NCBI GenBank assembly: GCA_025769875.1
Contig: JAGFNK010000007.1
Coordinates: 124,001 to 188,000 of the forward strand
From: Russula earlei
Taxonomy: Eukaryota; Basidiomycota; Agaricomycetes; Russulales; Russulaceae
DNA: 64,000 nucleotides
Direction: 5' to 3'
Under the pieces are notes generated by a model. It was not told where the DNA came from, did no database searches, and worked only from the letters and a program-made list of their open reading frames with translations. A program made the translations under genes and the position numbers. Shown here in pieces: positions 10,162 to 21,876 of the stretch (position 1 is its first letter; every line of letters starts with the position of its first letter).

Positions 10162-10990
10162 TGTTACGAACCAAGGCCAGGTCCTGGCCGTAGATGGTCC
10201 TATTTCACTCAAGAGAGACCTCTCTCATTTTGCATTACCAACTCCCTTCCGTTTTCTGGGCTATCCCTCCTGCAGTGCAAGATATCGCTATTGCAAAGGC
10301 ACTATAACATGACCAGGCACCAGTTTCCTAATCGGGTAATCATTGCGTGGCAGCCACATGGTCACCCAGCCACCAGGAACCCGAAACAGTGGCACAAACT
10401 CTTAGAAACTGTTGCATAACTCATCTGACATCATCAAGGCTCCAATGACATCATGGCTGACTGAGCAACTTCACAGTGACCTCATAGGCTCACTAAGCGC
10501 TCCACTATGACATCATAATGATGTCATTGCTCCACAATGATCAGTAATGCGCTCAGTAAGCCTGAGACTTGACATAAGCAAGTTTATGCCTCTGTAGTCC
10601 TATTGGATGGTACCAAAGAGTCTAGAATAGTCCCAGTGCTTTGTAATCGACCCTGTACACTGTATATAAGCCCCAATGAAGTATGGCAGTCATCAGACTG
10701 TCCATTTGTGATACTCTCATCCTCCTGGGTACTCCCCCGCGACCGCTCAGTTTAAAGTCTACTCTTGTCTTCAAGGTACTCTTCAACGACCGCCTTGTTT
10801 AAAGCCCCCTCGCTACACTGGCCTCTAGTCTTTGCCTTTGTCTCCTGCAACACCTACCAGTCCCCATCTGGTACCTCCTCTTCGTTTGGCTCGTCCTCCT
10901 GTTCAACGCTGCCTTCGCCGTGTACCATCTGTTCTGACCCTTGCCCACCTGCTCCTGAGTCCTTAGTGATCAGCAGTACATGTCTTGACA
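10162..10990 (+). repeat. Gypsy1 5' LTR (LTR-A)
   Basis: 829 bp from TGTTACGAACC to CATGTCTTGACA. Carries the promoter (TATATAAG at 10,663-10,670). The sequence directly after it (TCTGGACAGTC) is where the primer binding site should lie; I cannot name the matching tRNA. Confidence 0.93.
10663..10670 (+). promoter_or_regulatory. TATA box of LTR-A
   Basis: TATATAAG in the middle of the LTR, about 330 bp before its end, in the sense orientation of the element. The same box is kept in the other LTR-A copies (for example near 24,678), which supports it as the U3 promoter. Confidence 0.6.
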
Positions 10991-11036
10991 TCTGGACAGT
11001 CTCTCATCATCCCTGTATTGACCAGCCAATGCTCAA

Positions 11037-11960
11037 GTGTCCACTCCTAACTCCCCCACTTTGGTTAACACCTCCTTGCGCCTCCCTTCTCCTCTGCAAC
11101 CTACCCCATGCACTGCCCTTCGCATCCTCACTGAAGACATCGACCCGGTCGACACATCCTCACCCCTCAGCATCTTGTACTCCCCAACAGCCCCACCATC
11201 GTCTCCCACCATTGCCCAGCCTATTCCAGGCGACTTTGTCCCCATCGGCACTCCCCCTCCAGTGCAGAACGAGCAACAGCAAGCGGACCGTCCTCCCTTG
11301 CCTGAAGGCTTCCTTGATCGCCCTCCTTGCACAGTATTTCGGTTCCACCCCCATCAGTACTTTGTCCTCCCCACCACCAATTGTTCCCGCAAGCAGTGGC
11401 GTCCCCTCCACGACTTAAACCACCAAGACTACCTGGGACGCATCCCTACCTCAGACCAGCTGAGTCGTCACGCCTTCACAGACACCTACACAACTGCCTT
11501 TTGTGTATGCATCGTCCACACTTTTGCTGTGGAACCCTCCAACGCTGCCCTTGCCACCGAGTACAATCTAACCCCCTTCAGCATCTGTTCCAATGTCAGG
11601 ATATACGTCCTGGATGCTGACTTCCCCCTCGGACATATTGCTTACATTTTTAATATGTCGTTGTCTAGGAAGCTCCTTACCTTACCTGCCATTTACCGTC
11701 CTGCTTACGAAGGGTCCTTCTGCCTATCTATTGTACATGATTTCCTGGACGGATGCCTAGCTTTCGCGTACGGTTACTTACACTTTGAAGAGAACAGTAA
11801 CCGTGTCTCCTTGCGTCACTATTCGACTTATACCGTCGACACCATCTGTTTCAACCCGCAGTTACTTTGCTTTTGTTTCACACCTCGTATTCCCCCTAAC
11901 CCTCTCAAACTAATTGAGAGGTACCGTCTCGAAACCATAGATCTTGCGCACGGTTCTTAA
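11037..11960 (+). CDS. Gypsy1 5' ORF of unknown function
   Basis: An uninterrupted frame of about 307 codons between the 5' LTR and gag. It opens after a TGA at 11,019 and has no ATG near its start (first usable codon GTG at 11,037), so the N-terminus may come from splicing or a frameshift. The first 90 residues are Pro/Ser/Thr-rich. The rest looks globular, with aromatic and cysteine residues (FRFHPHQYFVLP, HFEENSNRVSLRHY). I recognise no domain. It is followed at about 11,980 by AATAAAG-type polyadenylation-like words. Unusual position for a Gypsy element; could be a captured gene or an extra element-specific protein. Confidence 0.5.
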   Translation: MSTPNSPTLVNTSLRLPSPLQPTPCTALRILTEDIDPVDTSSPLSILYSPTAPPSSPTIAQPIPGDFVPIGTPPPVQNEQQQADRPPLPEGFLDRPPCTVFRFHPHQYFVLPTTNCSRKQWRPLHDLNHQDYLGRIPTSDQLSRHAFTDTYTTAFCVCIVHTFAVEPSNAALATEYNLTPFSICSNVRIYVLDADFPLGHIAYIFNMSLSRKLLTLPAIYRPAYEGSFCLSIVHDFLDGCLAFAYGYLHFEENSNRVSLRHYSTYTVDTICFNPQLLCFCFTPRIPPNPLKLIERYRLETIDLAHGS

Positions 11961-12026
11961 AAAGTAAGAACCACCCTTGTAACGCTTCAATAAAGATCGA
12001 ATAAACCTTTTTTTGTCTTAACTAAA

Positions 12027-13282
12027 GTGCCTCGAGAATACGCCTTAGAAGAAGACGAAGAAGAAGACGCTATCACCAGACACGTCTTGAGCCTGAATCA
12101 TTATCAAACTTGGGCTTCTACCACATTCCCTGTCGCCACCTTAACCAATCTACACGACGTACCAGGGATAGAACCACCCCATGAAGACTTTCTGCATCTC
12201 ATTGTCAAAGAGTTCCTTGAAGTCTTACCATTTGGACAACTCCTAAGCCACGACGAGCACACATTATATCTTGAAACCCTTAGTTGACTCCTACCACCAG
12301 CATGACAACAACTATTATACTGGCAACTTGCTCAAGCAAAGAACCTCCAAGGACAACCAGTTTATTATCAATCAGTGCACTCCAGCAAATTGAACCTTTG
12401 GACCAGGATCATCCAGCCATGTCACCATCTCATTGTTAACTCTTTAAGGACAGGGTATTGTCTGTTTTACCTGGCTTGGACATACATCAGCTACTATCAT
12501 CTCACTGTCCAGTTCTACCACCTACGCCTCAACAGAATACAAAGGGAAAATCAATCTTACGTCCAACTTGCTGTTGTACCAGGAATACACAACACCTTTG
12601 ATTGGGAAACTAACTCTTGGCTATACGACGCAGACTACAATCAACCTTGGGCAATTACCAGCCCAGACACCTCATATACTAGTCCCCCTGCATACTATTC
12701 TGTCCCAGCAATCCTAGAAGCCTCGAGTCTCGCCCCTCGACCCCTCACACCAATTCAAACCACTGTCCCAACTAGCCAAGAACGTTGGTCGGCCAGCACA
12801 GAAGATACTGAGTCAAATCTGTGGACTGCAAGGTGTAACTGCAAAACAGAGTATTGCACATGCAACTTTCGACCAGACACACCTCCTACTCCTGATGGAA
12901 TTACCTTGTGGACGCCAGGCGATTACCACCTCCCCATTCGATAAATCTGGCTCCTCGACACAGGAGACATGCATCATCCCAACGACCCCCTGAGAGAGAA
13001 ACAGTTCCCAACGCAAGAGGATTTCTTGTTGAAAGACCATTACCTCCTACCCCTCCTGATGCCTACTTACCCTTGTTTACCAATCATATTCCTACCCCTA
13101 TTGTACCTATCCAACCCATTGCATCACCCCTTGTTGAATCCCCTGATAGTGCCAATCTCAGGAGTGCTGATTTACACTGCTACTTACCAGAACAGTCCTT
13201 CTTAGCATTAAACCTACCTATGCGTTCAAGGAGAGAGTTAATCGAATTCAAGAATTATTGTACCCAAGCTTGGCATCAATGA
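12027..13282 (+). pseudogene. Gypsy1 leader ORF block, unassigned and broken
   Basis: Several overlapping frames share the composition of a real protein but are interrupted: an acidic start near 12,040, a frame from 12,375 to 12,944 (Tyr/Trp-rich, with a cysteine cluster CNCKTEYCTC near residue 160), then 12,908-13,282, Pro/Leu-rich. Together they resemble one open reading frame broken by frameshifts between the 11-kb ORF and gag. No start ATG could be chosen and no family was recognised. Confidence 0.4.
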
Positions 13283-13522
13283 CTGACACACTTTATAGTT
13301 TACAAGCACCCCACCAAGGAAATAAGTGACTTTGCTATCTCTCCAGCGGAATTTGAAGGATATCTGTGGAAAACCCGAGTAGTTCTAACACAAAGCAGCA
13401 TTACTCCCGAATCCAATTAAGAAAACACCAAGGAAGACCTGATACCATTCGACTAAAACCAGCCTACACCATTGCATATCCTTGGAACAATGGCCATTGG
13501 ACTATAACAGTCGTCTAGACCT

Positions 13523-15076
13523 ATGAGCACCAGGAGGGATATCACCGACAAAGAAGAAAATCTAATCCCACTCCTATTTGAAGGCCTCAGTTACGACACT
13601 CAAGACCACTGTTACCGAGGGAAATTTGCAGGTGTATCTATTATCAACCACGGAAATCTTTCTGACACTTGGTTATACGAAGACGACAATGACAAAGTTA
13701 CCACTGAGCAACTTAAAGCAGCAGCCCCAGGAGCGGAAAACGTTCAAGAATTCAACCCCTACAACTTCACAGGCCTCTTCCTAGATAAACCAGTCAAGTG
13801 GAGCTGTTCTAGAAAATATTGGGTTTACTACAACAACAAAGAAGTCGACTTCACGGCTAGGGCAACACAAGAAGTTACTGCTGTTCTAGGCACTGCACCA
13901 AGTGTTTGAAGCGCTACTCCAGGACCCTCTACTTGACGAAATACTCAACAACCCACTCCACATACAGTTAGCAGTGTACCACAAACAATCCCTCAAACAC
14001 TCACTCCAACTAGAATCCAGTTACAAGGGCCAGCTCCACCAGTTGTTACAGTTGCAATGACCCAGAACCCTACAATGTCCAGCAATCCTCGCCTTGTGGG
14101 AACTGCCCCAGAACCCTTTGATGGAAAGGCCGACAATGCAGAAGCCTTTTGGGCAGCCCTGGCTAATTATTACTACATCAATGGCGACTCTTTTACAGAT
14201 GAAAGCAAGAAAGTTGCTGCTGCACTAACCCACTTTAAAGTAGAAACACCTGCTGCCGCGTGGGCTAGAGAACAAACTACTAAAGCCATGGCTTGTACTG
14301 TAGCCGACTATGGATCATGGAACAACTTCAAAAAGGCCTTTGCTGACCACTTTATCCCTGCAGAAGCAGAATTGGCTTCTGCTAACACTGTGCACACTTA
14401 TTATCAAGGAAAACTACCATTTAATGAATGGTATCAGAAATGGTGACACCATGCATCATGAGCTACCACCGACAAAAGGATAAAGATGTACGCATTCAGG
14501 AAGAACATTAACCCAGCCCTGCATCAAAAAATATTGGGAATCACACTGACACCAACTACACTTGCAGCCCTTGTCAAAGCAGCAAGAGAATTTGACAACC
14601 TGTTCCACCTATACAATTCCACAGCCTTTAGAGGAGGACACTCTGTGCGTACTTGAGGATTAAACACTCAAGGATCAGACAACCCCTTGGAAATTAACCT
14701 GTACCAAGGAGAACCTAACAAACGACCCTGGGAGTCTAGAAGTGAAAGAAAACCCCTCACAGATGCAGAGAAAGAATTTCGACGGAAGAACAACCTCTGT
14801 TATTACTGTGGAAAGAAGAACCATATGGCAAATCAATGTAGAGCAAAGAGAGCAGCCCAAGGACGTCAACGACAAGGATCTTGCCCCCAAACAGTCAGAG
14901 CTACAACCATCCAAGATGAAAATATTGAACCTGCGCAAGAAGAACCTATTCCTGTTGCGTCATTGACAACTTGGAGAGAAACACTGGTGGACTCGATCCT
15001 TCGCCCAAGATCTGCTCCTATGGATTTTAATTGGACCCCCTTCTGCACTGAGAGGGGACATGGTCCAAATCAGTAA
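13523..15076 (+). pseudogene. gag: Gypsy1 gag (nucleocapsid polyprotein), four in-frame TGA
   Basis: One continuous frame from the ATG at 13,523 to TAA at 15,076. Seen: N-terminal region; a retrotransposon gag domain starting near 14,090 (PEPFDGKADNAEAFW); zinc knuckle CYYCGKKNHMANQC (CX2CX4HX4C) near 14,798-14,840. The only internal stops are TGA, at 13,907, 13,933, 14,444 and 14,654. Gag packages the element RNA and forms the particle. The frame overlaps the start of the protease frame, which lies one base ahead (+1). Confidence 0.85.
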
Positions 15077-15573
15077 GATACAAAGAGAAATCAATTACCC
15101 CAAGGTTTTTACCAAGAATATTCGTTCCCCATCCATTGCCTTAAAAGTTACTCTTGTGGGGAAGACAAGCGGCAAAGAAATCGGTGCAAGAGCCCTGCTT
15201 GACAGTGGAGCAGAAGGAATGATAATCCATGAACGATTCACACAAAGACACCACCTGCACCTCCGAACTATGACCAAACCCTTGCCAGCACAAAATGTAG
15301 ATGGAACACAAAATGCCAATGAACTAATCCGCTTTAGCACCATCCAAAGACTTCGCATACAAGCGCACACAGGTGCTACTCATGATGAACAAGCAGAATT
15401 CCTTGTCACTAACATTGGAGATCACGACATTATCTTGGGAACAGATTGGCTACGACACCACAACCCAGATATCGATTGGGCAAATGATACAATCACACTA
15501 AGGAACTGCCCACGAACCTGCCTTACCACACACCCAAGCATAACCATTGCATCTGCATCTGGAACGCGGAATT
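15060..15573 (+). pseudogene. pol: Gypsy1 aspartic protease region of pol
   Basis: Frame with the retropepsin motif LLDSGAEGMII near 15,201 and the later HDIILGTDWL, both diagnostic of Gypsy proteases. It is open for at least 60 bases upstream of the ATG at 15,060, overlapping gag in the +1 frame, so expression would need a +1 shift, re-initiation, or the frame was changed by an indel. The gene is cut by a solo LTR-A at 15,574 after target GAATT. Confidence 0.85.
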
Positions 15574-16402
15574 TGTCAAGACACGTACTGCTGATCACTA
15601 AGGACTCAGGAGCAGGTGGGCAAGGGTTGGAACAGATGGTACGTGGCGAAGGCGGCGTTGAACAGGAGGATGAGCCAAACGATGAGAAGGTACCAGATGG
15701 GGACTGGTAGATGTTGCAAGAGACAAAGGCGAAGGCTAGAGGCCAGTGTAGCAAGGGGGCTTTAAACAAGGCGGTCGTTGAAGAGTACCTTGAAGATGAG
15801 AGTAGACTTTAAACTGAGCAGTCGCAGGGGAGTACCCAGGAGGATGAGAGTATCACAAATGGACAGTCTGACGACTGCCATGCTTCATTGGGGCTTATAT
15901 ACAGTGTACAGGGTCGATTACAAAGAACTGGGACTATTCTAGACTCTTTGGTATCACCCAATAGGACTACAGAGGCATAAACTTGCTTGTGTCAAGTTTC
16001 AGGCTTACTGAGCGTATTACTGATCATTGTGGAGCGATGACATTATTATGATGTCACTGTGGAGCGCTTAGTGAGCCTATGAGGTCACTGTGGAGTCGCT
16101 CAGTCAGCCATGATGTCATTGGAGCCTTGATGACATCAGATGATTTATGCAACAGTTTCTAAGAGTTTGTGCCGCTGTTTCGGGTCCTTGGTGGCTGGGT
16201 GGCCATGTGGCTGCCACGCGATGATTACCCGATTAGGAAACGGGTGTCTGGTCATGTTATAGTGCCTTTGCAATAGTGATATCTTGTACCGCAGGAGGGA
16301 TAGCCCAGAAAATGGAAGGGAGTCAGTAATGCAAAGTGAGGGAGGTCTCTCTTGAGTGAAATAGGACAATCTATGGCCAGGATCTGGCCTTGGTTCGTAA
16401 CA
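15574..16402 (-). mobile_element. Solo LTR-A, antisense, inside Gypsy1 protease
   Basis: 829 bp, reverse complement of the Gypsy1 LTR, with duplication GAATT at 15,569-15,573 and 16,403-16,407. It shows that the same family re-entered its own older copy and then lost its interior by LTR recombination. Confidence 0.95.
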
Positions 16403-16830
16403 GAATTACCAAATACAAGCGCTCACTTTTCCTGAGGAAGAAGAACCCGAGTTTGCAAACGTTGCTGCACTAATCTTCCCAGATACTGAAGGGCTATTGA
16501 ACCCATGTGTTGACGAACAAATCCACGATGTGTTTAGACCAATAACAATCGGCATAAGAGCCAAGTCAACCACAGCTACCAAACTAGCCAATGCAGAAAC
16601 ACCCCCTAAGACATTAGACGAACTTATCCCTACCCAGTTTTTGAAATGGCGAAAGGTTTTTGATGAACAAGCCTCTCAACGCCTTCCTGCTCACCAACCA
16701 TGGGACCATGCAATCAATCTGAAACCAGGGATTGCCCAACACAATTCTGGTATCTACCGACTTACTCCTAAAGAACTACAAGCCCTAAAGGAATACTTAG
16801 ATGAACACTTGAAAAGAGGCACTATCCGAC
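16403..16830 (+). pseudogene. pol: Gypsy1 pol, protease to reverse transcriptase linker
   Basis: Continues pol after the solo LTR. Seen: LPAHQPWDHAINLKPG and YRLTPKELQALKEYLDEHL, the conserved entry to the Gypsy reverse transcriptase (HxPWDHxIxL and YxLxxxExxxLxxYL). Ends at the second solo LTR at the codons for GTIR. Confidence 0.85.
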
Positions 16831-17659
16831 TGTCAAGACACGTACTGCTGATCACTAAGGACTCAGGAGCAGGTGGGCAAGGGTCGGAACAGATGATACG
16901 CGGCAAAGGTGGCGTTGAACAGGAGGACAAGCCAAATGACGAGGAGGTACCAGATGGGGACTGGTAAGTGTTGCAAGAGGCAGAGGCGAAGACTGGAGGC
17001 CAGTGCAGCGAGGGGCTTTAGACAAGGCGGTCGTTGAAGAGTACCTTGAAGGCGAGGGAAGTCTTTAAACTGAGCGGTCGCAGGGGAGTACCCAGGAGTA
17101 TGAGAGTATCACAAATGGACAGTCTGACGACTGCCATGCTTCATTGGGGCTTATATACAGTGTACAGGGTCGATTACAAAGCACTGGGACTATTCTAGAC
17201 TCTTTGGTACCATCCAATAGGACTACAGAGGCATAAACTTGCTTATGCCAAGTTTCAGGCTTACTGAGCGCATTACTGATCATTTGTGGAGCGATGACAT
17301 CATTATGATGTCACTGTGGGGCGCTTAGTGAGCCTATGAGGTCACTGTGGAGTCGCTCAGTCAGCCATGATGTCATTGGAGCCTTGATGATGTCAGATGA
17401 TTTATGCAACAGTTTCTAAGAGTTTGTGCCACTGTTTTGGGTCCGTGGTGGCTGGGTGGCCATGTGGCTGCCACGCGATGATTACCCGATTAGGAAACCG
17501 GTGCCTGGTCATGTTAGAGTGCCTTTGCAATAGCAATATCTTGTACCACAGGAGGGATAGCCCAGAAAATGGAAGGGAGTCGGCAATGCAAAGTGAGAGA
17601 GGTCTTTCTTGAGTAAAATAGGACAATCCTTGGCCAGGACTTGGCCTTGGTTCGTAACA
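16831..17659 (-). mobile_element. Second solo LTR-A, antisense, in Gypsy1 reverse transcriptase
   Basis: 829 bp, reverse complement of LTR-A. The flanking duplication is CCGAC (16,826-16,830) against CTGAC (17,660-17,664), identical except for one CpG to TpG change. It splits the protein at GTIR/PSK, as expected for a pol gene. Confidence 0.93.
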
Positions 17660-18369
17660 CTGACCATCAAAAGCAGCTATTGCCAGTCCATTCTTCTTTG
17701 TAGAAAAGAAAGGAGGAAATCTACGACCAGTACAAGACTACAGAGCCCTGAATACAGCAACTGTCAAAGACGTGTATCCACTACCTTTGATTCCTGAACT
17801 AATCGACAAACTCCAAGGAGCCCAATACTTTACCAAGTTTGACGTATGATGGGGATACAACAATATCCGCCTGAGAGAGGGCGATGAACACCTTGCAGCA
17901 TTCAAGACGCCATTAGGACTCTTTGAACCATTGATAATGACATTCGGTCTTTGCAACGCCCCAGCCACTTTCCAATGCTTTATGAACACCATCCTAGCAA
18001 AATACATTGCCACTGAATGAGTGGTCGTTTATCTAGATGATATACTAATCATGGCACAAACCTTGAATGAACTGGATGACTGGACACACAAGGTCCTAAA
18101 GACACTCCAAGACCACGATTTATATTTGAAACCAGAGAAGTGTGCTTTTTGACAAACCTCTATTAGTTACCTAGGTATCAATATCTCCCAAGGACGAATA
18201 TCCATGGACCAGGACAAGTTAATAGGCATTACAAAGTGGTCTACTCCGACCAATGTTACAGAGGTACAAGCATTTCTAGGATTTTGTAACTTCTATCGAT
18301 GATTTATCCACCAATACTCACGAATGGCACGACCCTTGTTTAATCTAACAAAGAAGGAACAACCCTTTA
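17660..18369 (+). pseudogene. pol: Gypsy1 reverse transcriptase
   Basis: Reverse transcriptase core in one frame: [48 protein letters not shown], catalytic YLDDILI near 18,031 and CNFYR. The four internal stops, at 17,847, 18,018, 18,150 and 18,300, are all TGA. At three (FDV.WGY, CAF.QTS, FYR.FIH) Gypsy proteins normally have arginine. The palindromic element at 18,370 interrupts between the codons for QPF and KW. Confidence 0.9.
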
Positions 18370-21300
18370 TTGCCATTTTCAGCGCACTTGGCGGAGTTTG
18401 AATTCCACCCAAATCGGCGCAGAAAACCCTCTCAAACGTGCGGGGCGAATATCTCCCTCAAAACAGCTTCAATTCACATGAAACTTATTGTCCCTGAATC
18501 GCCTGAATGAGGGCTAGGCAGCCCCATTGTTTTCATGAGATTTGAGTGAGAATTGGTGGAGCTGGACTCAAGCCACCTCCACATGTGTATTAGATGAATT
18601 ACAACTCAAAATCACGGTCTATATCTATTATTTTTCCCTCATGTTGTACCCATGGGCTGTCTTGAGGCAGCCCCATAGTGTTTTTGACTCAAGCGTTGTG
18701 GTGTGCAACGTCGTTTCCCTCATATTGTGTGACAGTAGCACGGTCGTGTGCCGGGAAGGAGCCCCCCCAGGAAGTGCACACCTGAGCCCATGGGGCGGTG
18801 AAGTGTGTCCAAGAATGCAGAATGACTTCATAAGACTGAAGCTCCAAAGAGGAGGAGCACCTAGCAGGAACGCGAGAACGCGTTTGTTCATTCGACTGCA
18901 CTCAGGTTCACACAGATGATAAGGGAAAAACAGGGCAACTTTATTCAAGATGGTAGCAGATACAGGTGGGAACTAAGGCTAAGGGACAGGAAAAGCACAA
19001 AAGACAGGCATATGAAAGGAAATCTAGACTGTGAGAAGGGGACCGAAGCTGGACAACACGAGGTATCGAGTCATGGTCTCCAGCGGCTGTGGTAGTGGCG
19101 TGTGGCGATTTGTGAACGATGGCCGAGGCCAGGTGTGGTGACGAGGGGTGTGGTCGAGTCGCGACGCGAGGAGGGGGAGACGATGCAAAGGAGAGGCTGG
19201 AGGGGGGATAGGGAGAGTGCTGGTGGGTGGTCGCTTGGGCGCTGATGGCGCTGCCGAACGCGATTGCGGGTGGGACGATTGGAGAACTTGGATGGCAGAT
19301 GCGAGGTAGAGGAGCGAGGGGGCGTGGAAGTAGAAAGGGAGAGGGAAGACGGCGGCAGGCTGGGAAATGGACGCATAGGTGGCGTGCAGATCTCTGACTA
19401 ACAAAGTGAGAGTCTAGTAAAAAAGGAGAGAAAAGCATACCGAAATGTACAGTAGCAACACCGTCCGATGGCAACGAAGACGGCAGCGTGGTACGGGGCT
19501 CTTCGGCTGTGCGTTGGGACTCGTCGGTGCATGGTGAAGGTGGGGGCGTTGAGGGCGAGGGCGTGCGGCGGTTGATGGGGGCGAGGGTGGCGTGCTGGCG
19601 GCAACGATGATGATGATGTGAGGACGAAGAGGAGATGGCACGAAAGGAATACGCACATATGTACTCTTGTAAGCGATTCGCAGCCAGCCATATAGCTGTG
19701 TGGGTGAGTCGATATCAAGGCCGTGCGCCTTTGCGACTTTTTTGCATGTCTTGTGGTCCGTGCGTTTGTGCTGTAGTGAGTTCCCAGGCTTCTGCATTTA
19801 CATAGGCATAGGACTCTTCCTCCCCATCCTCATCAATAGCAGGAAGGGATGTCTTGGAAGCCTGAGCTCGTGGTTGTGATCGCTTCAGTCGAGTGGGAGT
19901 GCCTGAGCTGTCACTTTCATTTCCACCAGTTTTTTTTTGGGCAGCCTTCCTTTGGCCAGTAGTATGTGTCTGGTGCAGGCCAGCGTTTTGAAGCACGTTG
20001 CTTCAAGCCCATGAGGGTTTAGGGGGTTGAAATGGAGGGGTAGAGCAAGGTATGGTGCCTCATGTGTGGGCCCTGTTGTTGCGTAAAGCGTGTGCGTAAA
20101 GAGTCATGTGGCTTATTCATCAACCGTCCACCCTGTCCACTCCGACTCCAGGACGACGACAGGGTGTTCTTCCCTTCCCAGAGCTGCTCACCATACCTTG
20201 CTCTACCCCTCCATTTCAAACCCCTAAACCCTCATGTGCTCAAAGCAACGTGCTTCAAAACGCTGGCCTGCACCGACACAGTACTACTGGCCAAAGGAAG
20301 GCTGCCCAAAAAAAAACTGGTGGAAATGAAAGTGACAGCTCAGGCACTCCCACTCGACTGAAGCGATCACAACCACGAGCTCAGGCTTCCAAGACATCCC
20401 TTCCTGCTATTGATGAGGATGGGGAGGAAGAGTCCTATGCCTATGTAAATGCAGAAGCCTGGGAACTCACTACAGCACAAACGCACGGACCACAAGACAT
20501 GCAAAAAATTCGCAAAGGCGCACGGCCTCGATATCGACTCACCCACACAGCTATATGGCTGGCCTGCGAATCGCTTACAAGAGTACATATGTGCGTATTC
20601 CTTTCGTGCCATCTCCTCTTCGTCCTCACATCATCATCATCGTTGCCGCCAGCATGCCACCCTCGCCCCCATCAACCGCCGCACGCCCTCGCCCTCAACG
20701 CCCCCACCTTCACCATGCACCGACGAGTCCCAACGCACAGCCGAAGAGCCCCGTACCACGCCTGCCGTCTTCGTTGCCATCGGACGGTGTTGCTACTGTA
20801 CATTTCGGTATGCTTTTCTCTCCTTTTTTACTAGACTCTCACTTTGTTAGTCAGAGATCTGCACGCCACCTATGCGTCCATTTCCCAGCCTGCCGCCGTC
20901 TTCCCTCTCCCTTTCTACTTCCACGCCCCCTCGCTCCTCTACCTCGCATCTGCCATCCAAGTTCTCCAATCGTCCCACCCGCAATCGCGTTCGGCAGCGC
21001 TATCGGCGCCCAAGCGACCACCCACCAGCACTCTCCCTATCCCCCCTCCAGCCTCTCCTTTGCATCGTCTCCCCCTCCTCGCGTCGCGACTCGACCACAC
21101 CCCTCATCACCACACCTGGCCTCAGCCATCGTTCACAAATCGCCACACACCACTACCACAGCCGCTGGAGACCACGACTCGATACCTCGCGTTGTCCAGC
21201 TTCGGTCCCCTTCTCACGTCTAGATTTCCTTTCATATGCCTGTCTTTTGTGCTTTTCCTGTCCCTTAGCCTTAGTTCCCACCTGTATCTGCTACCATCTT

Positions 21301-21876
21301 GAATAAAGTTGCCCTGTTTTTCCCTTATCATCTGTGTGAACCTGAGTGCAGTCGAATGAACAAATGTGTTCTCGCGTTCCTGCTAGGTGCTCCTCCTCTT
21401 TGGAGCTTCAGTCTTATGAAGTCATTCTGCATTCTTGGACACACTTCACCGCCCCATGGGCTCAGGTGTGCACTTCCTGGGGGGGCTCCTTCCCGGCACA
21501 CGACCGTGCTACTGTCACACGATATGAGGGAAACGACGTTGCACACCACAACGCTTGAGTCAAAAACACTATGGGGCTGCCTCAAGACAGCCCATGGGTA
21601 CAACATGAGGGAAAAATAATAGATATAGACCGTGATTTTGAGTTGTAATTCATCTAATACACATGTGGAGGTGGCTTGAGTCCAGCTCCACCAATTCTCA
21701 CTCAAATCTCATGAAAACAATGGGGCTGCCTAGCCCTCATTCAGGCGATTCAGGGACAATAAGTTTCATGTGAATTGAAGCTGTTTTGAGGGAGATATCG
21801 CCCCGCACGTTTGAGAGGGTTTTCTGCGCCGATTTGGGTGGAATTCAAACTCCGCCAAGTGTGCTGAAAACGGCAA
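18370..21876. mobile_element. 3,507-bp palindromic TIR element (family P) with 1,688-bp arms
   Basis: Starts TTGCCATTTTCAGCGC and ends with its reverse complement; flanking TA on both sides (18,368-18,369 and 21,877-21,878). The arms are 18,370-20,057 and 20,189-21,876, each 1,688 bp and nearly identical in inverse, around a 131-bp spacer. The outer roughly 370 bp match the other P elements at 30,222 and 51,504; the inner arm is different. Each arm carries an outward-reading frame with AAQKKTGGNESDSSG and DEDGEEESYAYV, duplicated in inverse. No transposase recognised. Removal with one TA restores the Gypsy1 frame (PFKWEDD). Confidence 0.9.
20058..20188. other. Spacer at the palindrome centre
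   Basis: 131 bp of single-copy sequence separating the two arms (GCCTCATGTGTGGG to GAGCTG). It contains no inverted repeat of note and no start of a recognisable protein, though a plus-strand frame begins here (20,106) and runs outward through the right arm to 20,834 without a known domain. Confidence 0.5.

Noticed and set aside
18542..21705. ORFs beginning MSENWWSWTQ repeated on both strands at several loci
   Set aside because: They are translations of the shared family P terminal inverted repeat, seen at every P end in both orientations, and carry no domain.
18370..21876. Palindrome as a pure assembly artefact
   Set aside because: The arms have scattered mismatches, a unique spacer and a TA duplication that restores the host frame, which favours a real insertion. 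Not excluded without reads.
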